This document shows positions 45,006 to 51,168 of a DNA stretch of 51,168 nt, piece by piece. Under the pieces are notes generated by a model. The model had not been told where the DNA came from. It made no database searches and saw nothing but the letters and a program-made list of their open reading frames with translations. The stretch covers positions 1 through 51,168 of IMG/VR virus record IMGVR_UViG_3300006853_000005. One strand, given 5' to 3'. The position numbers and the translations under genes are program-made. Each line of letters begins with the position of its first letter. The stretch's first letter is position 1. Source of the DNA: a virus.

Positions 45006-45373
45006 GCGTCGCCGCGGGACTCATCGACTGGGCCGAGCAGGGCCCGCAGGCCGACCTGTTGCGCATGGCCCTCATCCTGGCCGTCCCGTTGTGGATCGAC
45101 CGGCACATCGACACGGGCTACGACGACGAGACCCTGATCGCCCACGCCCAGTTCATATGGAACGTCAAGGCCGCTCGTCAGCACGAAGCCCTCCTCTACA
45201 AGGTCAAGGCGCACAAGAGCGGCGGGGAGCGGATCCCGGGTACCGCCGAGGTCTTCAACTGGTTCGCTGAGGCCGTCGCCTGCTGCGCCATCGTCACCGC
45301 TGGCGGCATCGACGTCCTCGGCCTCCACTTCTGCCCCGGCGACTGCGAACGCTGCACCAGGGGGCCGGCATGA
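45002..45373 (+). CDS. Unknown protein after the sigma-like gene
   Basis: A 123-residue protein from ATG 45002. Mostly helical (GPQADLLRMALILAVPLWID; DDETLIAHAQFIWNVKAARQ), with a C-terminal Cys cluster (HFCPGDCERCTRG). The hydrophobic stretch is too short for a sure membrane helix. No family recognised. Confidence 0.55.
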   Translation: MSVAAGLIDWAEQGPQADLLRMALILAVPLWIDRHIDTGYDDETLIAHAQFIWNVKAARQHEALLYKVKAHKSGGERIPGTAEVFNWFAEAVACCAIVTAGGIDVLGLHFCPGDCERCTRGPA

Positions 45374-45435
45374 CCCAGCTCTCCCTCGCCCTCCCGCTCC
45401 CCGACGCCCACACGCTCCCCAAAGGCCACCGATGA
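45370..45435 (+). CDS. 21-residue coupled microprotein
   Basis: MTQLSLALPLPDAHTLPKGH then R and stop. ATG 45370 overlaps the previous stop, and its own stop overlaps the methyltransferase ATG, so ribosomes would pass straight through. Either a real small peptide or a bridge that keeps the methyltransferase translated. Confidence 0.45.
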   Translation: MTQLSLALPLPDAHTLPKGHR

Positions 45436-46688
45436 GCACCGCCACCTACCTCGTCGGCGACGTCCGGGAGCGGATGGCGCGGCTACCTGATCGGTCGGTC
45501 GACCTCGTCGTCACCTCGCCGCCGTTCCTCGCGCTTCGCTCCTACCTGCCTGTCGACCACCCCGACAAGGCCAAGGAGATCGGCTCCGAACCCACCCCCG
45601 CCGAGTTCCTTCAGACCCTCCTCGAGCTGACCGCCGAGTGGGGACGGCTCCTCGCCCCGCACGGGTCGATCGCTGTCGAGCTGGGCGACACGTACGCCGG
45701 GAGCGGGGGAGCGGGCGGGGACTACAACCCCGACGGGCTCAGGGACGGCCAACCGTCGTTCGGTGGCTCAGCGAAGGCGCGGCGCACCAGCGGCGACTAC
45801 CCGATCAGGGACGACATGCCCCGCCCCAGCCGGCATCAGCGCGATCAGTCGGGGTGGCCAATGGAGAAGTCGCTGTGCGGGATACCCACCCTCTACGCCT
45901 GGTCGCTCGCCTACGGCCGCAACCTCCTCACCGGCGAACCCTCACCGGCGGGGATGTGGCGCATCCGCAACGTCGTCGCCTGGGTCCGCCCCAACCCACC
46001 CGTGGGTGCGCTGGCCGACAAGTACCGGCCCGCCACCAGCTACATCACGATCGCCACTCGGGCCCGTGACCGCTGGTTCGACCTCGACGCCGTCCGCCAG
46101 CCCCTCGCAGCGAAGACACTCACCGTCGCCGACGGCACCCCGCCGAGCGCCAAGAACAACGGCTCACCGTCCGGCCACCACCGACAGGACCGGCTCAACA
46201 ATCTCTCAGGCGCCCCGCCGCTCGACTGGTGGGAGATCACCCCCGGCGGCTACTCCGGCGCCCACTACGCCGTCTTCCCGGCCGAGCTACCGAAGCGGCT
46301 CATCGACTCCATGTGCCCCCGCAAGGTCTGCACCACCTGCGGGCAGCCCTCGAGGCGCATTGTGAAGGCCGAGACGGAGCAGCAGGGCCGGTGGACCGCA
46401 GCGCGTGTGCGCCCCGAGCCCTACACGGCCGGTAACGGCTCGGCCACCGGCCAGCCGTCGTACCGCACGACTCACACAACCCTCGGCTGGACCGACTGCG
46501 GCCACAACACCTGGCGCCCCGGGCTCGTGCTCGACCCCTTCGCCGGCAGCGGCACCACCCTGGCTGTCGCCTCCGGGATGGGCCGCGACTCCATCGGCAT
46601 CGACCTCGACAGCAGGAACGCCGACCTCGCCCGCAACCGGGTCGGCATGTTCCTCGCCGTCGACGACCCAACGGTGGTCGTGTCGTGA
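45432..46688 (+). CDS. DNA methyltransferase (beta class, m4C or m6A)
   Basis: A 418-residue enzyme. Motif IV TSPPF sits near the N terminus (28-32) and motif I DPFAGSGTTLAVA near the C terminus (368-380): the order of beta-class amino-methyltransferases. TSPPF is the form typical of N4-cytosine enzymes, so m4C is the first guess. The region 90-300 is a large target-recognition insert including KVCTTCGQPSRRI, a possible zinc knuckle. It may protect phage DNA from host restriction. A possible nuclease gene lies 100 bases on. Confidence 0.85.
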   Translation: MSTATYLVGDVRERMARLPDRSVDLVVTSPPFLALRSYLPVDHPDKAKEIGSEPTPAEFLQTLLELTAEWGRLLAPHGSIAVELGDTYAGSGGAGGDYNPDGLRDGQPSFGGSAKARRTSGDYPIRDDMPRPSRHQRDQSGWPMEKSLCGIPTLYAWSLAYGRNLLTGEPSPAGMWRIRNVVAWVRPNPPVGALADKYRPATSYITIATRARDRWFDLDAVRQPLAAKTLTVADGTPPSAKNNGSPSGHHRQDRLNNLSGAPPLDWWEITPGGYSGAHYAVFPAELPKRLIDSMCPRKVCTTCGQPSRRIVKAETEQQGRWTAARVRPEPYTAGNGSATGQPSYRTTHTTLGWTDCGHNTWRPGLVLDPFAGSGTTLAVASGMGRDSIGIDLDSRNADLARNRVGMFLAVDDPTVVVS

Positions 46689-46738
46689 GCCACTACCGGC
46701 CCGAGACCATCACCAACCACCACGGGACGGCGACGTGA
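46685..46738 (+). CDS. 17-residue coupled microprotein
   Basis: GTG 46685 overlaps the methyltransferase stop; the frame ends at TGA 46736-46738, overlapping the next GTG. Product VSHYRPETITNHHGTAT. Too short to judge; its overlaps on both sides are the only support. Confidence 0.35.
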   Translation: MSHYRPETITNHHGTAT

Positions 46739-46791
46739 GGTTCGTCCCCACCGACGCCCGGCACCCGCTCGACGACAAGGAGATGTTCTAG
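46735..46791 (+). CDS. 18-residue coupled microprotein
   Basis: GTG 46735 overlaps the previous TGA; TAG 46789-46791 shares a base with the next GTG. Product MRFVPTDARHPLDDKEMF. It carries the AAGGAG site for the gene downstream. Either a small peptide or a translational bridge. Confidence 0.4.
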   Translation: MRFVPTDARHPLDDKEMF

Positions 46792-47336
46792 TGACCTCGG
46801 GTCGGCTGGCTGCCCGCAAGACCATCTACAAGGGCATCGAGATGCGTTCCCGCCTCGAAGCCGGCTACGCGATGTGGCTCGACCAGCGGCGCTGGGACTG
46901 GTCCTACGAGCCCCGTGCCCTCGCCAACGAGGACGGCCTTTACCTGCCCGACTTCCTCATCGAAGGCGTCCGCGACCTGACCTCCGGCCGCACCGGCACC
47001 GCGTACGTGGACGTCAAGCCGCACTACGAGACCGACACGACCGCGCTGCTGCGCCGCATGGAGGCCATCTGGGACAGCGACCCCGACGGTCACCTCCTCA
47101 TCCAGGCCCCCGCGCCTGAAGGATCACAGGTTGCCCTGGTCCGTTGCTTGTGGCGCTTCGAGACCGCCCGAGGCGACGGCAGCAACTCCGAGCACCGCGC
47201 CGAGGGCTGGACCTGCTGGATGGCCGCCTGCCCCCAGATGCCCGGACCCACGCTCGGGAACCCGCTAGCGATCGAATCGAGCCCCTGGCACGGCGAGTGG
47301 TGGAAGGCCGCCACCGACATGGCCCCGACCCAGTGA
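46791..47336 (+). CDS. PD-(D/E)xK-like nuclease
   Basis: A 181-residue protein. The core pattern is present: YKGIEMRSRLEAGYAMWLDQ (conserved E and R-S-R-L-E-A), then WSYEPRAL, YLPDFLIEGV and AYVDVKPHYET, giving the P-D and D-x-K residues of the fold. Similar proteins in phages resemble resolvases of the T7 endonuclease I or TnsA type. Its position after the methyltransferase also allows a restriction role, but the phage-resolvase reading is simpler. Confidence 0.68.
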   Translation: MTSGRLAARKTIYKGIEMRSRLEAGYAMWLDQRRWDWSYEPRALANEDGLYLPDFLIEGVRDLTSGRTGTAYVDVKPHYETDTTALLRRMEAIWDSDPDGHLLIQAPAPEGSQVALVRCLWRFETARGDGSNSEHRAEGWTCWMAACPQMPGPTLGNPLAIESSPWHGEWWKAATDMAPTQ

Positions 47337-47354
47337 CCTGTCTCCGGGCACCGG

Positions 47355-47370
47355 CCCCGCGGCTGCGGGG
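47355..47370. promoter_or_regulatory. Short hairpin just before the helicase ribosome binding site
   Basis: CCCCGC (47355-47360) pairs with GCGGGG (47365-47370) over GGCT; GAAGGAG (47372-47378) then leads to GTG 47383. The hairpin may insulate or modulate the helicase start. The remainder of the gap 47337-47382 shows nothing else. Confidence 0.45.
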
Positions 47371-47382
47371 TGAAGGAGCGCC

Positions 47383-48702
47383 GTGAGCGGGACAGCCGAC
47401 GAGCCGTCCCGCTCGGCCGCGCTCGCCAACGTCGACCTCGAACGGGCCCTCATCGGCGCCGCGCTCATCGACTCGGCTGCGGCGGGCCTCGTCGCCGCCA
47501 TGCCCCTCGACGCGTTCTGGGGGCCGGCCAACAACCGTGTCGCGTCGGTGATCGCCGAGCTCGACCGGGACGGCCAGGCGCCCGACGCCCACCTCGTCCA
47601 CGACCGGCTGTCGGCGACTGGTCAGCTCGACGCCGTGGGAGGCCTCGAGGGGGTCCTGGCGATCGCGACGGAGGGAGGTGTGCCCGAGTCGGCCGACCGG
47701 TACCGGGCCGAGCTGCTCGGCCTGCACCGGCTGCGGGTCGATCTGTCCCGTATCGAAGCGGCCCGCCAAGCGATCCTTGGCCGCAACCACGACCTCGCCG
47801 TCGCCTGCCTCGCCACCGTGATCGACGAAGCCCCCGACGACGACACGGTCGCCGATGTCGCCAAGCTCGCCAACGACTACCTCGAGCTGCTCACCGCACG
47901 CGAGAGCGGCGACGTAGGCGGACTCGCGACGGGGATGCGTGACCTCGACGAGATCATCGGTGGCGTCCACCCGGGCAACCTGGTGGTGATCGGGGCACGT
48001 ACCGGGGTCGGCAAGACAGCCGTGCTCTGCCAGCTCGCCACCAACGTGGCCCGTAGCGGCAACCGGGTCCTCGTGGTGTCCCTCGAGATGCCGTGGCCCG
48101 AGCTGTTCGACCGGTGGGTCGGCAACCTCGGCTGGATCGACACCCGCCGGCTACGGCGGGGCGAGATGGGCGACGACGGCTGGAACCGGGCCACGACCGG
48201 GCTCACGTCGCTCGCCAAGATGGCGATCCGGGTCGCCAAGCCCACCACGATGACCGTCCCGGCCATCCGGGCCGAGGCCCGCCAGCACAGCGCCGACCTG
48301 GTGCTCGTCGACTACCTGCAGCTCGTCCACGCCGTCGGCCGGCGCAACACCAACCGGGAGAACGACGTCGGCGAGGTGTCCCGCACGCTCAAGGGCATGG
48401 CCCTCGCCCTCGGCGTCCCCGTCGTCGCCGCGGCGCAACTGAACCGCAACCTCGAAGGCCGGTTCACCAAGAAGCCCGAGCTGTCGGACCTGCGGGACTC
48501 GGGGCAGATCGAACAGGACGCCGACGTCGTGATCATGCCCTACCGGGCCGCCCAGCACGACGACGAAGCCGACCCCTCCGAGATCGAGCTTCTCGTGCGC
48601 AAGAACCGCCACGGCGAGACCGGCGTGGCCTACATGACCTTCCTCGGCCCCACCCAGCACGTGGTCGACCGAGCCACCGAACGTCACCTGAGGAGTGTCT
48701 GA
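47383..48702 (+). CDS. dnaB: Replicative DNA helicase (DnaB-like)
   Basis: A 439-residue helicase. The N-terminal domain (about 15-120) has NVDLERALIGAALIDSAAAG. The RecA core holds Walker A GARTGVGKTA (204-213), SLEMPWPELFDR for the second motif, LVLVDYLQLVH as Walker B and the QLNRN / QIEQDADVV motifs near the end. Normal length. The stop shares a base with the ATG of the initiator gene, so helicase and its partner are made together. It would act at the candidate origin just downstream. Confidence 0.92.
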   Translation: MSGTADEPSRSAALANVDLERALIGAALIDSAAAGLVAAMPLDAFWGPANNRVASVIAELDRDGQAPDAHLVHDRLSATGQLDAVGGLEGVLAIATEGGVPESADRYRAELLGLHRLRVDLSRIEAARQAILGRNHDLAVACLATVIDEAPDDDTVADVAKLANDYLELLTARESGDVGGLATGMRDLDEIIGGVHPGNLVVIGARTGVGKTAVLCQLATNVARSGNRVLVVSLEMPWPELFDRWVGNLGWIDTRRLRRGEMGDDGWNRATTGLTSLAKMAIRVAKPTTMTVPAIRAEARQHSADLVLVDYLQLVHAVGRRNTNRENDVGEVSRTLKGMALALGVPVVAAAQLNRNLEGRFTKKPELSDLRDSGQIEQDADVVIMPYRAAQHDDEADPSEIELLVRKNRHGETGVAYMTFLGPTQHVVDRATERHLRSV

Positions 48703-49679
48703 TGCAACCAGTCGACCGCTTCACGTGGGAACGAGGCCTCAGGAACGACCCCGGTGCCAGAGGGGTCCGCCTGGCCGTGCTGTTGACCCTCGGGACCTAC
48801 ATGGACGCCGACGGCACCAACGCCCGACCGACCCAGAAGGCCCTCGCCGAGGCGTGCGGGCTCAGGGAACGGGCCGTGCGCAGCCACCTGACGTGGGCCG
48901 TCGACAACGGGTGGCTCGAGGTCGTCCAGCGCGGCCACCACATCGTCAACACGGGCCGTTCGGTGGCGTCCCTGTACCGGGCCAGCACTCCACAACCGGC
49001 ACCCACCGACCGGTTGTACGACCCTCCTACTACCGGCACCCAGGAGCCGGTTGTGGAGGACACAACCGGCGTCACCGTGCCGGTTGTGAACCCCCCCGAG
49101 GCCCCACAACCGGCACGAAACGTCCCCACAACCGGCACCGGGGTGCCGCCTACCACGAACCAAAAACCCCCTACCTCAAGTACCGCGGTAACTCACGAGG
49201 GCCCCGAAGCGGTCGAAGAGGCGGCGAAGGGCAGGATCACCCCCAGCCGCATCCTCACCGAGATGGCCCGCCGGCGGCTCGTCGTCCTCAGACAACAACG
49301 GCTACCGACCGCCCCGCCCGAAGGATGCGACCCGCGGCGGGTCGAAGGGTTCCTCCGGGTCGAGGTCGACGCGCTCCGGGCCCAGCACGGGTTCGCCCTC
49401 GACGCGCTCATCGCCCGCAACCACCCCGAGCACCCCGCCAAACCACGCCACGCGGATCCCGACTGGTACGTCTGGCGGCTCGACCCCGACCTCGCCCGCC
49501 GCGACTGGTCCCTACCCACCGCAGCCGAGACCCGAGCCCGCCACGACGCCGAACGAGCCGCCTGGGCGCTCGACACCCCCGAGAAGGTCGCAGCCAACCG
49601 CGCCGGCCGCGAGGCCGCCATGGCCCTGCGCGACGAGCTTCGTGAATCCCGCAGACAACGAGAGCAGGTCCCAGCATGA
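48702..49679 (+). CDS. Winged-helix replication initiator or helicase loader
   Basis: A 325-residue protein from ATG 48702 (AGGAG upstream). Residues 1-95 form a winged helix: FTWERGLRNDPGARGVRLAV, RPTQKALAEACGLRERAVRS, then HLTWAVDNGWLEVV. Residues 97-165 are a Pro/Thr-rich linker whose coding DNA carries inverted iteron pairs. Residues 180-325 are helical (PSRILTEMARRRLVVLRQQR; ALRAQHGFALDALIARN), possibly the helicase-contacting domain. The arrangement recalls lambda O, where the origin is inside the initiator gene. Coupled to DnaB. Confidence 0.72.
   Translation: MQPVDRFTWERGLRNDPGARGVRLAVLLTLGTYMDADGTNARPTQKALAEACGLRERAVRSHLTWAVDNGWLEVVQRGHHIVNTGRSVASLYRASTPQPAPTDRLYDPPTTGTQEPVVEDTTGVTVPVVNPPEAPQPARNVPTTGTGVPPTTNQKPPTSSTAVTHEGPEAVEEAAKGRITPSRILTEMARRRLVVLRQQRLPTAPPEGCDPRRVEGFLRVEVDALRAQHGFALDALIARNHPEHPAKPRHADPDWYVWRLDPDLARRDWSLPTAAETRARHDAERAAWALDTPEKVAANRAGREAAMALRDELRESRRQREQVPA
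48992..49190. promoter_or_regulatory. Candidate replication origin with inverted iteron pairs
   Basis: Sites resembling ACAACCGGCAC lie at 48992, 49029, 49062, 49106 and 49128; reverse copies (GTGCCGGTTGT type) start at 49007, 49044 and 49077. Three pairs share an exact spacing of 15 bases start to start (four between arms); the last site, 49128, has a degenerate partner GTGCCG at 49143. The element is read in more than one frame (PQPAP, TTGT, EPVV, VPVV), so selection is on DNA. An A-rich stretch follows (49160-49166), and a TACCGCGGTA palindrome is at 49181-49190. Confidence 0.65.
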
Positions 49680-50005
49680 TCAACCAGAAACCGATGCTCT
49701 TCGGCGTCCACGCCGAGGGCCGTGGTGACACCGCCCATGGCAGTCAGCACTGGTGCGTCGGACTACCGGACGGACGCGAAGCGCACGTTCTCGTAGACAG
49801 CGTCGAGGTGCTCCCCAACGGTGCCCTCCGCTGCGTCGGGGCGTACCGACCAAACCCGACCGCCCCGCCCGACGGGGACGAGCAGACCACGCTGCTGCTG
49901 GCCCCCGGCGCCTGGGTCCACGCGTACGCCCACGGCTTCGACGGCGCACCCGTCGCGGTCACCTACCTGCCGGACCCGACGGCACCCCGAAAGGACCAGC
50001 CGTGA
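49676..50005 (+). CDS. Unknown protein, 109 residues
   Basis: ATG 49676 overlaps the initiator stop. A beta-rich small protein (MLFGVHAEGRGDTAHGSQHW; EAHVLVDSVEVLPNGALRCV; VAVTYLPDPTAP). No family recognised. Ends overlapping the next GTG. Confidence 0.6.
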   Translation: MINQKPMLFGVHAEGRGDTAHGSQHWCVGLPDGREAHVLVDSVEVLPNGALRCVGAYRPNPTAPPDGDEQTTLLLAPGAWVHAYAHGFDGAPVAVTYLPDPTAPRKDQP

Positions 50006-50625
50006 CCGTCACGGTTAACGCAGCGAAGAACCTCTTCGACCAGCTCCGGGCCCTCCACCAGAACAAGGACGCCAACGTCAAGATCCCCACCCGCCTCGTC
50101 GACTGGCTCGAGACCCGGATGCTCGCCGCCCTCGAACGAGACCGAACCGGAGCGCTCACGGTCGACGGGTGGCCAGCCTCCACAACCGGAAGCGGCGCGA
50201 CCGGCCTCCCGACATCCAGCGTCGAAGCTGCTGTCGTCTCGCTCGTCGACCACCGCCAACCGAGGGACTACCACCACGAGCTCACCCTCCGAGCGGCACG
50301 AGCCCTCGAAGACGCCGTCATCGCGCTCAACACGTGCCGGTCGGCGCTCAACTCGATCGACGACCTCACCAAGACCCGGGTCGACCCCGAGGAACCGCAG
50401 ACCTGCGCCCACTGCACCGGCAAGCGGGGCAGCAACGCCGACCGGCCCGTGTACGCCACGAGCACCGTCGCCGACCGCCTCGAGCGATCCCTGGCTCTGT
50501 GCTCTGCGTGCTGGCACTTCGTCGAGCAGACCGCACCCGCCGCCTCACGGGCCGGCTACCTCCCGTCCGACGAACAGATCCGGGACCACGAAGACCGCGG
50601 TCGCTGGCGCATCCGCGTCGCGTGA
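50002..50625 (+). CDS. Unknown protein with C-terminal zinc ribbon
   Basis: A 207-residue protein from GTG 50002. N-terminal helices (NLFDQLRALHQNKDANVKIP), a middle helical part (ALEDAVIALNTCRSALNSID) and a ribbon built from CAHCTGKRG and LCSACWHFVE. One extra origin-type site (CACAACCGGA at 50181-50190) lies in its coding region. Last gene of the replication cluster. Function unknown. Confidence 0.6.
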   Translation: MTVTVNAAKNLFDQLRALHQNKDANVKIPTRLVDWLETRMLAALERDRTGALTVDGWPASTTGSGATGLPTSSVEAAVVSLVDHRQPRDYHHELTLRAARALEDAVIALNTCRSALNSIDDLTKTRVDPEEPQTCAHCTGKRGSNADRPVYATSTVADRLERSLALCSACWHFVEQTAPAASRAGYLPSDEQIRDHEDRGRWRIRVA

Positions 50626-50646
50626 AGTCGGAACCCGGAACCACCG

Positions 50647-50679
50647 ATGACGTGCACATCTACAGCCGGTATGTACTAT
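50647..50679 (+). promoter_or_regulatory. Possible late promoter before the HNH-terminase operon
   Basis: ATGACG (50647-50652), 17-base spacer, TATGTA (50670-50675), followed by a second -10-like TACTAT (50674-50679). It lies in the gap 50626-50722 just upstream of the HNH gene and, on the circle, of the packaging and head genes. The -35 is a poor match, so a phage sigma or activator may be needed. Confidence 0.45.
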
Positions 50680-50722
50680 GTGCGCTAAGTGGCAGGGCGT
50701 GTCACTGAACGGGGCGGGCTGA

Positions 50723-51085
50723 GTGCCCCGCCGCCCCTGCCTCGGTCCCCCCGGCATCCCCTGCCCCACCCAGTCCCTGGCCCAACCAGGCAAACCACGC
50801 TGCACCACCTGTGAAGCCGCACACCAGCGGCAACGCAACACCACACGCCCCCAGTACCGAGGCGACTGGCCGGCCCAGGCACGGGCAGCCATCGCCACAC
50901 ACCGAGCCCAACACGGCGACGTGTGCCCAGGCTGGAACCGCCAGCCACATCGGATAGACCCTGCCGACTGGACCTGCGACCACGACATCGGTCCGCTGTG
51001 CCGGCCGTGCAACGGCAGCAAGGGTGGCAGCGAGGATCGACGGCGAGCCGAGACTCGCCGGACCGGACTCGACCAACAAGCCTGA
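50723..51085 (+). CDS. HNH endonuclease next to the packaging genes
   Basis: A 120-residue protein: CTTC (27-30), GDVCPGWNRQPHRID, then the nuclease core TCDHDIGPLCRPCNGSKGG with D86-H87, C93, C96 and N97. Small HNH proteins adjacent to terminase are a known part of cohesive-end packaging in several phages, and this gene reaches the terminase gene across the contig ends. GTG start after GGGCGGGCT, with no strong ribosome binding site. Distinct from the HNH gene at 28047, which lacks the histidine. Confidence 0.82.
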   Translation: MPRRPCLGPPGIPCPTQSLAQPGKPRCTTCEAAHQRQRNTTRPQYRGDWPAQARAAIATHRAQHGDVCPGWNRQPHRIDPADWTCDHDIGPLCRPCNGSKGGSEDRRRAETRRTGLDQQA

Positions 51086-51139
51086 TCCGCCACGCAACGT
51101 GCCCCCAACAGGTACCCCCAGGGGTAGGGGGAGGGGGTC
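51086..51139. other. Intergenic DNA before the contig end, cos candidate
   Basis: Noncoding between the HNH gene and the terminal repeat. It contains the palindrome TACCCC-CA-GGGGTA (51113-51126) and a G-run region (51127-51138). Palindromes close to the terminase gene are expected for packaging sites. No cut position can be derived from the sequence alone. Confidence 0.4.
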
Positions 51140-51168
51140 CGACGGGCTCCAGGCCACGTCACCCGGAC
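51140..51168. repeat. Terminal direct repeat, copy 2
   Basis: Exact copy of bases 1-29. Joining the ends at this repeat gives a circle of 51139 bases in which the HNH and small terminase genes are neighbours. Confidence 0.9.

Noticed and set aside
48992-49140. Repeats considered as a CRISPR array
   Set aside because: Units are only 11 bases, occur in both orientations, have irregular short spacers and lie inside a coding frame.
1-51168. tRNA genes, rRNA genes, insertion sequences
   Set aside because: None seen on reading the gaps; all longer gaps are described as features instead.

Overview
The window looks like one complete genome of a temperate, HK97-type, long-tailed (siphovirus-like) phage of a high-GC host, most likely an actinomycete. 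Evidence: very high GC with G/C third positions; GTG/ATG starts chained by GTGA, ATGA and TGATG overlaps; a canonical head-tail-lysis order; an integrase, excisionase and repressor region; and the same 29 bases at both ends (1-29 and 51140-51168), as expected of a circular or circularly permuted assembly. No tRNA, rRNA, CRISPR array or insertion sequence was recognised. Family names come from reading motifs and gene order; no database search was run.

Layout. 1-5924: packaging and head genes (small and large terminase, portal, protease, major capsid), closed by a perfect 16-bp hairpin. 6000-11016: an insertion in the head module of four glycosyltransferase proteins (five domains), a hexapeptide acyltransferase and two methyltransferases, probably a virion-decoration cassette. 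11017-22425: connector, tail terminator, two related tail-tube-like proteins, a tail chaperone with a -1 frameshift signal at GGGAAAA, tape measure and minor tail proteins. 22452-24429: lysis (amidase and several small membrane proteins), then a hairpin terminator.

24489-27141 is a leftward operon: XRE regulator, ParB-like protein with a 24-bp dyad inside its gene, and small unknowns, headed by a separate ribbon-helix-helix gene. 27258-31218 holds small genes, an HNH protein, an attP-like region with paired arm-type repeats, a tyrosine integrase, a divergent repressor/Cro switch whose two promoters would both give near-leaderless mRNAs, and an excisionase. 31304-47336 is a dense rightward early array of small genes with islands of recognisable function: Gam-like and Sak4-like recombination proteins, possible nucleases, a SLOG-domain protein, a large serine recombinase (a second integrase-type enzyme), a sigma-70-like protein and a DNA methyltransferase. 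47383-50625: DnaB-like helicase and a winged-helix initiator whose linker-coding DNA carries 8 iteron-like sites arranged as inverted pairs, a candidate replication origin. 50723-51085: an HNH endonuclease which, on the circle, sits just upstream of the terminase.

The points most worth following are the origin inside the initiator gene, the decoration cassette inside the head operon, the two unrelated site-specific recombinases together with two repressor regions and a ParB-like gene, the leaderless switch, and two places where one extra C in a C run appears to break a small gene.
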